A DNA stretch of 40,098 nt from an uncultured Mycoplasmatota bacterium (GTDB lineage Bacteria > Bacillota_I > Bacilli_A > RF39 > UBA660), in NCBI GenBank assembly GCA_900547995.1, contig URIY01000011.1, positions 1 through 40,098 of the forward strand. Reading direction: 5' to 3'. The position numbers and the translations under genes are program-made. How positions within the stretch are numbered: position 1 is the first letter of the stretch; every line of letters begins with the position of its first letter. The notes under the pieces are model-generated. The model was not told the origin of the DNA. It saw nothing but the letters and a program-made list of their open reading frames with translations, and did not search any database. Shown in pieces: positions 25,351-33,276 of the stretch.

Positions 25351-25465
25351 CATAATCACCCATAAATAGTATTAACTAATATAATTAATATATACATTTA
25401 TTTAATTATTATTTTATCAAATATAGAAATTAACATAATATACATTATAAATTATTTTATTTAGT

Positions 25466-25505
25466 CTTAAAAATAAAGAACAAATGGCATGTTCTTTATT
25501 TTTTT
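25466..25505 (-). terminator. Terminator of the HTH regulator gene
   Basis: Positions 25471-25481 pair with 25491-25501 (11 bp). The A run at 25470-25474 gives a U tract on the minus strand; a T run on the other side would let it work in both directions. Confidence 0.85.
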
Positions 25506-25524
25506 TCTATAATATTATGTTGTT

Positions 25525-26313
25525 TTATGATAATACTTTTCTTGATTGTATTTCAGCAATTTTTTCAAATATTTCAGCAGCATTTTGTTCATTAATTTCT
25601 GTATAACCAAGTTCTTTTAAAGCTTGTGTCTTAATTGAATTTAATTCCATTGTACGACTCATTTTTTCTTCAATTTTATGTTCAATTTGATTTTCAAATC
25701 TCTTATGTGCTTCAGCAAGTTTTGTTTTGGAAGCACCACCATTATTATATAATGTCATTGCTGAGAATAGAATGCTTTCAAATATAAATTGTTCATTTTC
25801 ATCAAAAGCATATTCTTTTATGGAAATTGCACCACTGGCTTTTGAAAAATATCCAAGTATGTATTTTAATTCTTTTGTTTGATTCATTGCTTGTAAGAAA
25901 TGATATAAGTATTTATACGTATTATATGATTCATCACTGTCATTATTGTCACTCATATTTTCTTTAATTAATTCTATAATATTGTGTAATATACTTTTTT
26001 GCCTTTTATTCAAACCATCGTAAATATCAATATTATCATTAAAATCACATTGTTGTTCATCTTTATCAAATAAGTTATTAAGTTTTGATTCAACATTCAT
26101 AATATAATCAGTATCAACTTTTATACTAGATATTTCTTCAGAACTTTTAACACCAAGTAAATTAAATAATAAAACTTTTTTATCTTTAGGCCATTTATTT
26201 ACATCATCTAATTCTAAATAATTATAAATCATTTGTCTAGAAACACCTAAGAATTTAGCCAATTTGACTTTAGATATTCCTAATTCATGTAAGATTTCAT
26301 TTAATCTGTCCAT
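25525..26313 (-). CDS. Helix-turn-helix transcriptional regulator
   Basis: A 262-residue protein with an N-terminal XRE-like helix-turn-helix at about 10-40 (GISKVKLAKFLGVSRQMIYNY). Two helical regions follow: 50-125, acidic, and 135-262, ending in a probable coiled coil (ENQIEHKIEEKMSRTME). There is no known ligand-binding domain, so the inducer is unknown. AGGAGG lies directly upstream of ATG 26313. It has its own promoter between mnmA and itself, and that promoter contains two overlapping TTGACA-like copies which could be an operator. Its C-terminal half does not match a family I can name. Confidence 0.82.
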   Translation of the reverse strand: MDRLNEILHELGISKVKLAKFLGVSRQMIYNYLELDDVNKWPKDKKVLLFNLLGVKSSEEISSIKVDTDYIMNVESKLNNLFDKDEQQCDFNDNIDIYDGLNKRQKSILHNIIELIKENMSDNNDSDESYNTYKYLYHFLQAMNQTKELKYILGYFSKASGAISIKEYAFDENEQFIFESILFSAMTLYNNGGASKTKLAEAHKRFENQIEHKIEEKMSRTMELNSIKTQALKELGYTEINEQNAAEIFEKIAEIQSRKVLS

Positions 26314-26333
26314 ATCTAAAACCTCCTATACTA

Positions 26334-26361
26334 ATTTTACCACTAATGTGTCAAATGTCAA
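26334..26361 (-). promoter_or_regulatory. Promoter of the HTH regulator gene
   Basis: Reading the minus strand, TTGACA (26361-26356) and TAAAAT (26339-26334) are spaced by 16 bases. A second TTGACA (26354-26349) repeats 7 bases later and might be part of an operator. Confidence 0.6.
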
Positions 26362-26380
26362 GTGTAAAGCAATAGTATAG

Positions 26381-27478
26381 TTATAAATACCAAATTTTTT
26401 TATTATCTTTATAAACGTCTTTTATAATACCACTACCTATGCATTCATCATCAAGATATAACACGCATAATTGACCAGGTGTAACGGCTTTTACATGATT
26501 ATATTTAACAGAAATTACATTATCATACACAATTTCAACAGGTACATCTTTTTGACGATATCTAAATTTTGCTTGACATTTTGTGGGTCTAACATCACTA
26601 ATAAAATTAACATCTTCAAGCGTTACCATATCACTAAATAAATATTCATTAGCATCTCCCATAGCAACGTATAATATGTTTTTTTCTATATTCTTGCCAA
26701 CAACAAAATATTTATCACAGTTTCCTCCAAGATCAAGTCCCCTTCTCTGCCCTATTGTATAATACATTAAACCAACATGATTTCCAATTTTTTTATTTGT
26801 TTCTATATCAATAATATCACCTGGTATATTAGGTAAATAATTTTCTAAAAATTCTTTAAAATTTCTTTCACCAATAAAACAAATACCTGTTGAATCTTTC
26901 TTTTTTGCCGTTATTAAATCATACTCTAAAGCAATTTGACGAACATCAGGTTTAGTAAGTTCTCCAACAGGAAACAATACATTACTTAAATGGTCTTTAG
27001 AAACTTGCGCTAAGAAATAAGTTTGATCCTTATTGTCATCTATTCCTTTATAAAGATGCCCATCTTTAATTCTTGCATAATGCCCTGTTGCAATATAATC
27101 TGCACCTAGTTTTTTTGCTTCTTTAGCAAACATATCAAATTTAATATATTTATTACACATAACATCAGGATTAGGAGTTCTACCTTTTTTTAATTCGTCT
27201 AAAAAATATGCAAAAACATAATCCCAATATTCCTTAATAAAATCAACACGATGTAAGGGGATACCTATTTTATCACATACGCTTTTAGCGTCATTATAAT
27301 CTTGTTCTTGTGGACATATATTATTATTTAAATTAGGATTCCCAAGAAAATCATTATTAAGAGTACTATCCCAATTTCTCATAAATAACCCTATAACATT
27401 ATATCCTTGTTTTTTTAAAAGTATGGCAGATACACTACTATCTACTCCACCACTCATACCAACTACTACTGTTTTCAT
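26381..27478 (-). CDS. mnmA: tRNA-specific 2-thiouridylase MnmA
   Basis: A 365-residue enzyme that makes 2-thiouridine at the wobble position (U34) of Lys, Glu and Gln tRNAs, using ATP and a persulfide sulfur carrier. The N-terminal PP-loop is SGGVDSS (9-15). The catalytic cysteines are C108 in PDVMCNKYIKF and C200 in DSTGICFIGER. TGHYAR (131-136) and IGQRRGLDLGG are also typical. AGGTGATGTC precedes ATG 27478. The spoIIM gene ends 30 bases upstream with no terminator between, so the two are probably co-transcribed. Confidence 0.96.
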   Translation of the reverse strand: MKTVVVGMSGGVDSSVSAILLKKQGYNVIGLFMRNWDSTLNNDFLGNPNLNNNICPQEQDYNDAKSVCDKIGIPLHRVDFIKEYWDYVFAYFLDELKKGRTPNPDVMCNKYIKFDMFAKEAKKLGADYIATGHYARIKDGHLYKGIDDNKDQTYFLAQVSKDHLSNVLFPVGELTKPDVRQIALEYDLITAKKKDSTGICFIGERNFKEFLENYLPNIPGDIIDIETNKKIGNHVGLMYYTIGQRRGLDLGGNCDKYFVVGKNIEKNILYVAMGDANEYLFSDMVTLEDVNFISDVRPTKCQAKFRYRQKDVPVEIVYDNVISVKYNHVKAVTPGQLCVLYLDDECIGSGIIKDVYKDNKKIWYL

Positions 27479-27508
27479 GACATCACCTACATATACATTA
27501 TATCAATA

Positions 27509-28138
27509 TTATTTTAAAATTGATAGTATAAATTTTAATAAATATGGCATTACAAAACTTTCAAATAGACTACCTATTACTATCAAAATGCATGTTATTA
27601 ATAAAACAATTAAGTACCTATTCATAATATATTTAAAATCTATACTTTTCTTTTTTATAATAGATATACATAATTTTAACGACAAAGAGACAGAATATAT
27701 CATAAGTAAAGTATATCCTAAAATAAAGAATATTTGTGACGGTATTATGTATATAATGGCATATAAAACGCCTTTAATATTGTAATTTACAATTAGGCTT
27801 GCAATGGTAAAACCAAGTGAAAAAGCCTTAGAAAAATACATAAAAATAGTTATAGGACACCCAATAATAGATATACCAAGAATCCAAATAATTAGTATAA
27901 ATACAAAATTACTAATAATAGAATTAATAAAACTTGTAACATAATTTATACCATTATTATTAATATTATTAAAAAAAGTATTTATATACTCAGATACAAG
28001 TGATTTATCATTTCCTTTAATAATAATACCAAACAGTGAACCAGCTACTATTCCTGTTATAATTAATGTTCCAAAGAATACTATCATTTTTTTATTAACA
28101 ATTATATTTCTTTTAAGTTTGTCCAAATATTTTTTCAT
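27509..28138 (-). CDS. spoIIM: Stage II sporulation protein M (SpoIIM)
   Basis: A 209-residue integral membrane protein with about five membrane segments (18-40, 70-92, 95-120, 122-150, 175-195). The LGISIIGCPITIFMYFSKAF region and length match SpoIIM of Bacillota. In spore formers SpoIIM, with SpoIID and SpoIIP, drives membrane migration during engulfment. Relatives also occur in non-spore-formers, where the role is unclear. GAGGTG precedes ATG 28138. It diverges from the mini gene at 28229 and leads into mnmA. Confidence 0.85.
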   Translation of the reverse strand: MKKYLDKLKRNIIVNKKMIVFFGTLIITGIVAGSLFGIIIKGNDKSLVSEYINTFFNNINNNGINYVTSFINSIISNFVFILIIWILGISIIGCPITIFMYFSKAFSLGFTIASLIVNYNIKGVLYAIIYIIPSQIFFILGYTLLMIYSVSLSLKLCISIIKKKSIDFKYIMNRYLIVLLITCILIVIGSLFESFVMPYLLKFILSILK

Positions 28139-28156
28139 AATTCACCTCACTAAATA

Positions 28157-28184
28157 ATATTACTTTTTTAATTAATTATTCCAA
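28157..28184 (-). promoter_or_regulatory. Possible spoIIM promoter sharing its -35 with the divergent mini gene
   Basis: On the minus strand TTGGAA (28184-28179) and TAATAT (28162-28157) are 16 bases apart. The same six base pairs read TTCCAA on the plus strand and serve as the -35 of the divergent promoter. Confidence 0.35.
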
Positions 28185-28207
28185 AAATAATAAATATATA
28201 GTATAAT
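28179..28207 (+). promoter_or_regulatory. Promoter of the 28-codon mini gene
   Basis: TTCCAA at 28179-28184 and TATAAT at 28202-28207 are 17 bases apart. GAGGTG at 28217-28222 follows as the ribosome binding site. Confidence 0.6.
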
Positions 28208-28228
28208 ACTTATAAGTGAGGTGTTTAA

Positions 28229-28315
28229 ATGAAGCCTAGAGTAAAACAAATAGTAGCAATCATTTTATTAGTTGCTACTATAGCGATGTTTGTTAGTTCT
28301 TGTTTATTTGTTTGA
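28229..28315 (+). CDS. 28-residue single-pass membrane miniprotein
   Basis: The frame from ATG 28229 to TGA 28313-28315 encodes 28 residues, MKPRVKQ followed by a hydrophobic stretch to the C-terminal SSCLFV: a basic cytoplasmic end and a single membrane helix. A promoter (28179-28207), GAGGTG six bases before the ATG, and a strong terminator at 28342-28367 make a complete transcription unit. Layout and length resemble the Prli42-type stressosome-associated miniproteins of Bacillota, but the sequence is too short for me to claim homology. The last 23 bases overlap the 3' end of the carboxypeptidase gene on the other strand. Confidence 0.7.
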   Translation: MKPRVKQIVAIILLVATIAMFVSSCLFV

Positions 28316-29483
28316 TTAAATAAACAAGAATGCATATTCCTAAAATAACTGGTATAGTTATTTTTTTATTTTGTAGTAAAAAATATATTATTGAAAATTT
28401 ATATTCATCATTTAAAATAATATCTATATTATTTATATATTCATCATCATAATAAATACCTACTGTTCCCAGTTTTTCACCCTTTTTAATACTTTGATCT
28501 ATAATATTTACTCCATCATATATAATCTTTATTTTATTTTTATCAAACTCATCTTTTTTAGTATAAAAGCTTACATCTTCTTTAGCATAAAAATTAAGAT
28601 ATTTATTTTTACTATATTTTGTTTTAATTGATACTAATAATTCATTTTCATCCATTAAATTTACATATCCATAATTTTCAAAATAATATGTATAAATATT
28701 TGTAGCATCCTTTATATGATATGCATCATCTGTACTTGTATTGGCTCCTGTTGTGACTAGTAAGTATAAAATATCATTATTTTGGTCATATGCAATGCTA
28801 GCTAAACATTTGCCAGCATCATCTGTATAACCTGTTTTAGCGCCTAAAATATAGTCATTTTTATAATTATATTTTATAGCTGTATATCTAAAGGTACTAT
28901 ATAATGTTAACTCACCATTACTTGTTTTATAAGATGTACTCTCAAATATAGTTTTAAAAGTCTTGTTATTTAAACAATATTTTAAAAGAAGGGCAATATC
29001 ATAAACAGTTGAATAATGATTATTAACATCAAGTCCTGATGTGTTTACAAAATGTGTATTTTTCATATCTAATTCTTTGGCCTTCTCGTTCATTAACTCT
29101 ACAAAACCATTAACTGATCCTGATATATTATTTGCAAGTGCTAGTGAAGCTTCAGCACCACTAGGAAGCATTGTACCATATAAAAGATCTCTATATGTAA
29201 CTTCATCACCTACTTCAAAACCAGCAAGTGATGCATCATATAATCCATTAAAATCTCTTTCCTTTATTGTAACCTTTGCATCTAAATCTTCTATATTTTC
29301 AATGGCTACTATAGTTGTCATAATTTTAGTTAGACTTGCTATACTAGTTATTTCATTACTATTTTTTTCGAATATTATTTTATCCTCATTTAAATTATAA
29401 AGGATGGCATGTTTACTATCTATTTCAAGAGCACTTACAAAAAAAGGGAATAACAAAAGAAATGTAAATATAATTTTTTTCAT
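28293..29483 (-). CDS. dacF: D-alanyl-D-alanine carboxypeptidase (DacF/PBP5-type)
   Basis: A 396-residue exported peptidase S11. A signal peptide covers about 1-19 and a C-terminal membrane segment 373-391. The active site has S50-LTK (SxxK), SGAEA as the SxN-equivalent loop (Asn replaced by Ala, often seen in this group) and KTG in LGAKTGYTDDAG. The enzyme trims the terminal D-Ala from peptidoglycan pentapeptides outside the membrane, which shows the organism has a cell wall. GGGAGG lies 9 bases upstream of ATG 29483. The preceding DUF6056-like gene stops 3 bases upstream of its start, so they share a transcript. The name dacF follows the Bacillus spoIIM/xerD/deoB/dacF neighbourhood and is less certain than the function. 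Confidence 0.92.
   Translation of the reverse strand: MKKIIFTFLLLFPFFVSALEIDSKHAILYNLNEDKIIFEKNSNEITSIASLTKIMTTIVAIENIEDLDAKVTIKERDFNGLYDASLAGFEVGDEVTYRDLLYGTMLPSGAEASLALANNISGSVNGFVELMNEKAKELDMKNTHFVNTSGLDVNNHYSTVYDIALLLKYCLNNKTFKTIFESTSYKTSNGELTLYSTFRYTAIKYNYKNDYILGAKTGYTDDAGKCLASIAYDQNNDILYLLVTTGANTSTDDAYHIKDATNIYTYYFENYGYVNLMDENELLVSIKTKYSKNKYLNFYAKEDVSFYTKKDEFDKNKIKIIYDGVNIIDQSIKKGEKLGTVGIYYDDEYINNIDIILNDEYKFSIIYFLLQNKKITIPVILGICILVYLIKQINKN
28297..28330. repeat. Thirteen-bp inverted repeat at convergent gene ends
   Basis: Positions 28297-28309 pair perfectly with 28318-28330 around an eight-base loop. It lies in the overlap between the mini gene end and the dacF 3' end and spans the mini gene stop. 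There is no T tract on either side, so RNA stabilisation is more likely than termination. Confidence 0.7.
28342..28367 (+). terminator. Terminator of the mini gene, inside dacF
   Basis: AAAATAACT (28342-28350) pairs with AGTTATTTT (28356-28364), loop GGTAT, with seven consecutive T at 28361-28367. It lies antisense within the dacF coding region and supports the mini gene as a real transcription unit. Confidence 0.75.
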
Positions 29484-29486
29484 ACA

Positions 29487-31058
29487 TTAATCCTCCCAAA
29501 TAACATAGTATCCATTTAAATTATAATAACGGTTAAACCAAAAATTTACATAATCAGCATCATAAGGCAGTTGAAACCTATAATCGTTATGTGGTAATTT
29601 TTTCAAATATATAATTCCATTATTGTTAACTTTATTTTCTAATATATAATTATTATATTTAAAAGCAGGAACATTTTTACGATAATAGTATATTGTCCAT
29701 AAAAAACGATTACTAAAAATTAAAATAATTATGGTTAAACAGATATATTTTATGTTCAATTTGCGTAAATTGCCTATTTTTTTAAGTAACAATAAAACTA
29801 TTAATAAAATAAATGCCTTAACATCTAAACAATATATAATACTTAATAATATTATTATTTTTCCTTTTTCATTTCTACACATACAAGAATATATAATAAA
29901 AACTATACTAATTATTAAATAAATCAAGTAAAATCTTGTACACCAATATGATACAAGCAAAACGGAAAAGAGACTGGTGAAAATACTTGATGTGATAGCA
30001 TTCATTAGTATTTTTTCGTTTTTAAGATTTATATAACCTACTATAATTATCATCATAATATATAGTATATAAATTACAAGAAAAACCATATTAAAATTAT
30101 TTTCAGTTGCAAAGCCAAATAGGATATTTAATCCATTAATAATATTTAGTAAAACTAAAAGATAAAAAAATATTTTTTTATTTTCTAATTTTTGATAGTT
30201 AGTTTTTAACAATATAACATTGGAAATAATAAATAAATAATAATTAAATCTACATGAAACTATCATACTCACAAATAAATAAAATCTTTGTAAAAGTGTA
30301 ATAATAAAATTTTGATCTGTAAAACTACTATTATGAAGTCTTGCTAGATTACCTGGAATAAAAAAACTTAGTATAAATATTGTCATTGTATAAATGAATA
30401 TGAATAATATTTTTCTCTTTTTCATATATTTTTTATAATTAAAAATAATCAATAAAAACAAAAATATTAAATTAAATACTTGTGTGCTTTCCATTGTAAA
30501 ATTAATAATGGTACATAATAATATACAAATAATAAATTCAAATATTGTTAATTTTTTATCTTTATAAAAAGCTTTTAAAATTATATATATATTTATAATT
30601 AAAGGTACATATCCCCATAAATATAATATAGTACCATCTGCCCAATAAAGACACTCACGGGTTATAAAAAATTCTATTCCAAGAATGGAAATAGTTAACC
30701 AAAATATTAACTTTGAAAGACTAATATCTAATTTAAATTTAATAATTTTGGATATAAATAAACAAATAATAAATACCATTATAGGATTTAAAAACCTAAA
30801 AAAATTCATTCCAAAAAGACTTAAACCACTAATTACTGTAAAGTGTCCAATAAGTCTTCCGGACCAATGATTAAAGTAGCGATTCATTTCACTTGCTATA
30901 ATATCTAAATATGTATCAAAGGAATCCAACCTAAAAACAACATCATAATCATCAGCATACATATAAACGCTTTGCATCTGAATAAAAAGTAAAATATATA
31001 AAATTATGACAAAAATCCAATATTTATTTTTCTTTAAAAATTTTAACATCTTTTGCAT
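29487..31058 (-). CDS. Polytopic membrane protein of the DUF6056 type
   Basis: A 523-residue membrane protein with around a dozen hydrophobic segments. After the first segment (about 11-31) comes YMYADDYDVVF, then FNHWSGRLIGHF; the ADD and W.GR motifs in the first extracytoplasmic loop resemble DUF6056 and, distantly, GT-C type glycosyltransferases that use an acidic pair in this loop. The C-terminal soluble end (about 460-523) is short. Function is unproven; glycan transfer to the envelope is a guess. ATG 31058 is chosen because AGGTGAT, lying on the stop codon of the radical SAM gene, is 4 bases upstream. That overlap implies translational coupling with it. Confidence 0.72.
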   Translation of the reverse strand: MQKMLKFLKKNKYWIFVIILYILLFIQMQSVYMYADDYDVVFRLDSFDTYLDIIASEMNRYFNHWSGRLIGHFTVISGLSLFGMNFFRFLNPIMVFIICLFISKIIKFKLDISLSKLIFWLTISILGIEFFITRECLYWADGTILYLWGYVPLIINIYIILKAFYKDKKLTIFEFIICILLCTIINFTMESTQVFNLIFLFLLIIFNYKKYMKKRKILFIFIYTMTIFILSFFIPGNLARLHNSSFTDQNFIITLLQRFYLFVSMIVSCRFNYYLFIISNVILLKTNYQKLENKKIFFYLLVLLNIINGLNILFGFATENNFNMVFLVIYILYIMMIIIVGYINLKNEKILMNAITSSIFTSLFSVLLVSYWCTRFYLIYLIISIVFIIYSCMCRNEKGKIIILLSIIYCLDVKAFILLIVLLLLKKIGNLRKLNIKYICLTIIILIFSNRFLWTIYYYRKNVPAFKYNNYILENKVNNNGIIYLKKLPHNDYRFQLPYDADYVNFWFNRYYNLNGYYVIWED

Positions 31059-31067
31059 ATATATCAC

Positions 31068-31880
31068 CTATTTATCAATAAAGAAACATCTCTTACATAA
31101 TTCTTCTATTTTTAAATTACTATTAAAGCCATTAATAATATTTTGTACTCTTTTACTATTTAAAATATCATCAAGTTCATCATTATATATGTTTCCTAAA
31201 TTAATATTACCTTTAGTATCAAGACAACATGGAACAACAGTACCGTCAGAAAGAATAGAAATGTGCTGTTTTAGACCATAGCATGTACCTTTTTCATTAT
31301 AAAATTCATTATTTAGTGATGGCCAAATAAATGGTTTAGATATACTTAAAAAGATATTTTCCTTTATTGTAATATTTCCTAAAAAATTATTCAAAATAAT
31401 ATTAGTACCAAAATATTCATTTATTTTATCCAAAATTTGATCATTTGTGTTATTATCTACCCACAAACGAAAGGATATTTTTGTACCTTTCTTAGCAAGA
31501 TTTTCTGCCACATCAAAAATATTTTTTAAATAATCATTAAGAGATAATTTACCCTTATCATCAAAACTATGTAATGAAATATTTAATTGTCTAATATTGT
31601 TGTTGTTTTTAATTTTATTAATTAAATACCCATTTGTTGTAATATTAACCTTGAAATTATTACTACTGGCATAATCAATAAATTCATTAATATTAGGATG
31701 CAAAAGTGGCTCACCTAATACATGAAAATATAAATAATTAGTATAAGGTTTAATTTTGTTTAAAATAAATTTAAATTCATCAAAACTTAACATTTTAGGT
31801 TCTCTACTATTTTTTATACAAAAGGGACATGCTAGATTACAACAATTAGTTATTTCAATATATATTCGTTTAAATCTCAT
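31068..31880 (-). CDS. Radical SAM/SPASM domain protein
   Basis: A 270-residue cytoplasmic radical SAM protein. The cluster motif is CCNLACPFC (CxxxCxxC, about 13-21). YFHVLGEPLLHPN and NITTNGYLI are typical SAM-binding strands. The C-terminal part has a SPASM-type set of cysteines: GTCYGLKQH, VVPCCLDTKGNI and ELCKRCFF, likely holding an auxiliary iron-sulfur cluster. It belongs to a widespread Bacillota family with no agreed substrate; many SPASM proteins modify peptides, but no precursor peptide is evident next to it. GAGG lies shortly before ATG 31880. Its stop codon sits in the ribosome binding site of the DUF6056-like gene downstream. Confidence 0.9.
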   Translation of the reverse strand: MRFKRIYIEITNCCNLACPFCIKNSREPKMLSFDEFKFILNKIKPYTNYLYFHVLGEPLLHPNINEFIDYASSNNFKVNITTNGYLINKIKNNNNIRQLNISLHSFDDKGKLSLNDYLKNIFDVAENLAKKGTKISFRLWVDNNTNDQILDKINEYFGTNIILNNFLGNITIKENIFLSISKPFIWPSLNNEFYNEKGTCYGLKQHISILSDGTVVPCCLDTKGNINLGNIYNDELDDILNSKRVQNIINGFNSNLKIEELCKRCFFIDK

Positions 31881-31941
31881 AACAACCTCTACTCTTCTTA
31901 CAATAATAATTATACAGTATATTCTTTGAAATTTAAATACA

Positions 31942-31973
31942 AAAAAAGTAAAAGAATGAATAAATCATTCTTT
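31942..31973 (-). terminator. Terminator of spoIVB
   Basis: AAAGAATGA (31951-31959) pairs with TCATTCTTT (31965-31973), loop ATAAA. On the minus strand a T-rich tract (TTTTACTTTTTTT) follows. Confidence 0.85.
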
Positions 31974-32964
31974 AATTTTCTGCTTCTTCTAACATATTGG
32001 TGATAAATATACCATAGCCCTTTGTTGGATTATCAACAACAACATGGGTAACTGCTCCAATAATTAAATCACCTTGAATAATTGGACTACCACTCATTCC
32101 TTGAATAATTCCACCTGTTTTTTCTAATAACTCCTTGTCTGTTACTTCAAATAAAATTCCTTTGGTATCTTGTTTTTTATTTAGTTTAATAATATTTATA
32201 TCATATGTAGAAATGGTTTTGTTTTCAAGTACCGTAAGAATTTCAGCTGGTCCTACTTTAATTTCATCAATTGACGCTACTTTATAAAGTTTTTCATTTG
32301 ATATATCATCATTATATATACCAAAAACACCTTTATTTGTATTTTCTTTTATTGATCCAAGAATATCATTTTGTTCTAATTTGGCATTTTTTTCTCCAGG
32401 ATTACCATTTTCACTTTTGATTATTCCTGTTACAGTTGAATCAAATATTTTACCATCTTTTATTTCTAGTATTTTTCCAGTTGCTTTTTCAAGTATTTCA
32501 TGTCCTAATGCACCAAATATTTTTGTTTTAGGATCTATGAAACTAAGAGTACCAACACCAGAAACACTATCTTTTACATAAAGTCCTGTTTTAAATACGC
32601 CATTATTGTCCATACTAAGTTTTAAGGAGGTTACATTTTTTACATTATTTCTTAAATATTCAATTTTAATATCATTTTTGTTAGAACTTTTATCAATTTG
32701 ATCAACCATCTCATTTATTGATGAAACAGGTTTTTCATTGATGCTAGTTATTATATCTCCAATTTTTAAACCAGCATCACCAGCAGGATAGGAATTATCA
32801 ACTTTATATAATCCAACTATTATTATGCCTTCAGCATTAAGTTCCATTCCGATATTTTTACCACCTGCAACAATATAATCAGAATAAGCAAATGCATAGC
32901 TAGGCATAATATATAATGCAAGAAGAATTGCGATTAATGTTTTTTTAAATTTTTTAAAAAACAT
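31972..32964 (-). CDS. spoIVB: SpoIVB-family serine peptidase (S55) with PDZ domain
   Basis: A 330-residue exported peptidase. A signal or anchor covers about 5-26. A PDZ domain lies at about 35-115 (GLYKVDNSYPAGDAGLKIGD). The S55 domain follows with catalytic H155 in GALGHEI and S291 in QGMSGSPI. The protein is shorter than Bacillus SpoIVB (about 425 residues), mostly at the N-terminal side. In spore formers SpoIVB is secreted into the intermembrane space and cleaves SpoIVFA to activate sigma-K processing; here no sigma-K or SpoIVF gene is visible. ATG 32964 is preferred over an ATG seven codons earlier because AAGGAG lies 8 bases upstream. Confidence 0.9.
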   Translation of the reverse strand: MFFKKFKKTLIAILLALYIMPSYAFAYSDYIVAGGKNIGMELNAEGIIIVGLYKVDNSYPAGDAGLKIGDIITSINEKPVSSINEMVDQIDKSSNKNDIKIEYLRNNVKNVTSLKLSMDNNGVFKTGLYVKDSVSGVGTLSFIDPKTKIFGALGHEILEKATGKILEIKDGKIFDSTVTGIIKSENGNPGEKNAKLEQNDILGSIKENTNKGVFGIYNDDISNEKLYKVASIDEIKVGPAEILTVLENKTISTYDINIIKLNKKQDTKGILFEVTDKELLEKTGGIIQGMSGSPIIQGDLIIGAVTHVVVDNPTKGYGIFITNMLEEAEN

Positions 32965-33031
32965 ATCTTCATCTCCTTTTTTCATATAAGCTACATTATT
33001 ATTATGTTTTCAAAAAAGATATTTATAAAAC

Positions 33032-33058
33032 AAAAATAATGTCAAAAAGACATTATTT
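33032..33058 (-). terminator. Terminator of the nusB-xseA-xseB operon
   Basis: AAATAATGTC (33034-33043) pairs with GACATTATTT (33049-33058), loop AAAAA. The minus strand continues into a T run at 33036-33032. Confidence 0.85.
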
Positions 33059-33066
33059 AACATAAA

Positions 33067-33276
33067 CTATTCAGTTATTTCAAAATCCTTTAATTCATTA
33101 TTCTCATTAACAATTTTATTGACATTTTCTTTTACATTTTTAAGCTCAGCATCACATTCTTTAATTAAATTCATGGCTTTAGTATACATATTAAATGATT
33201 CATCAAGCGTTGATTCTCCATTTTCAAGTTTACTAACAATTTCTTCAAGTTCTTTTACTTTATCTTCAAATTTCAT
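33067..33276 (-). CDS. xseB: Exodeoxyribonuclease VII small subunit
   Basis: A 69-residue, acidic, helical protein with the typical opening FEDKVKELEEIVSKLENGES and the middle LDESFNMYTKAMNLIKECDAEL. XseB binds XseA to form the single-strand-specific exonuclease VII. Its start overlaps the xseA end by 11 bases, showing translational coupling. Confidence 0.95.
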   Translation of the reverse strand: MKFEDKVKELEEIVSKLENGESTLDESFNMYTKAMNLIKECDAELKNVKENVNKIVNENNELKDFEITE

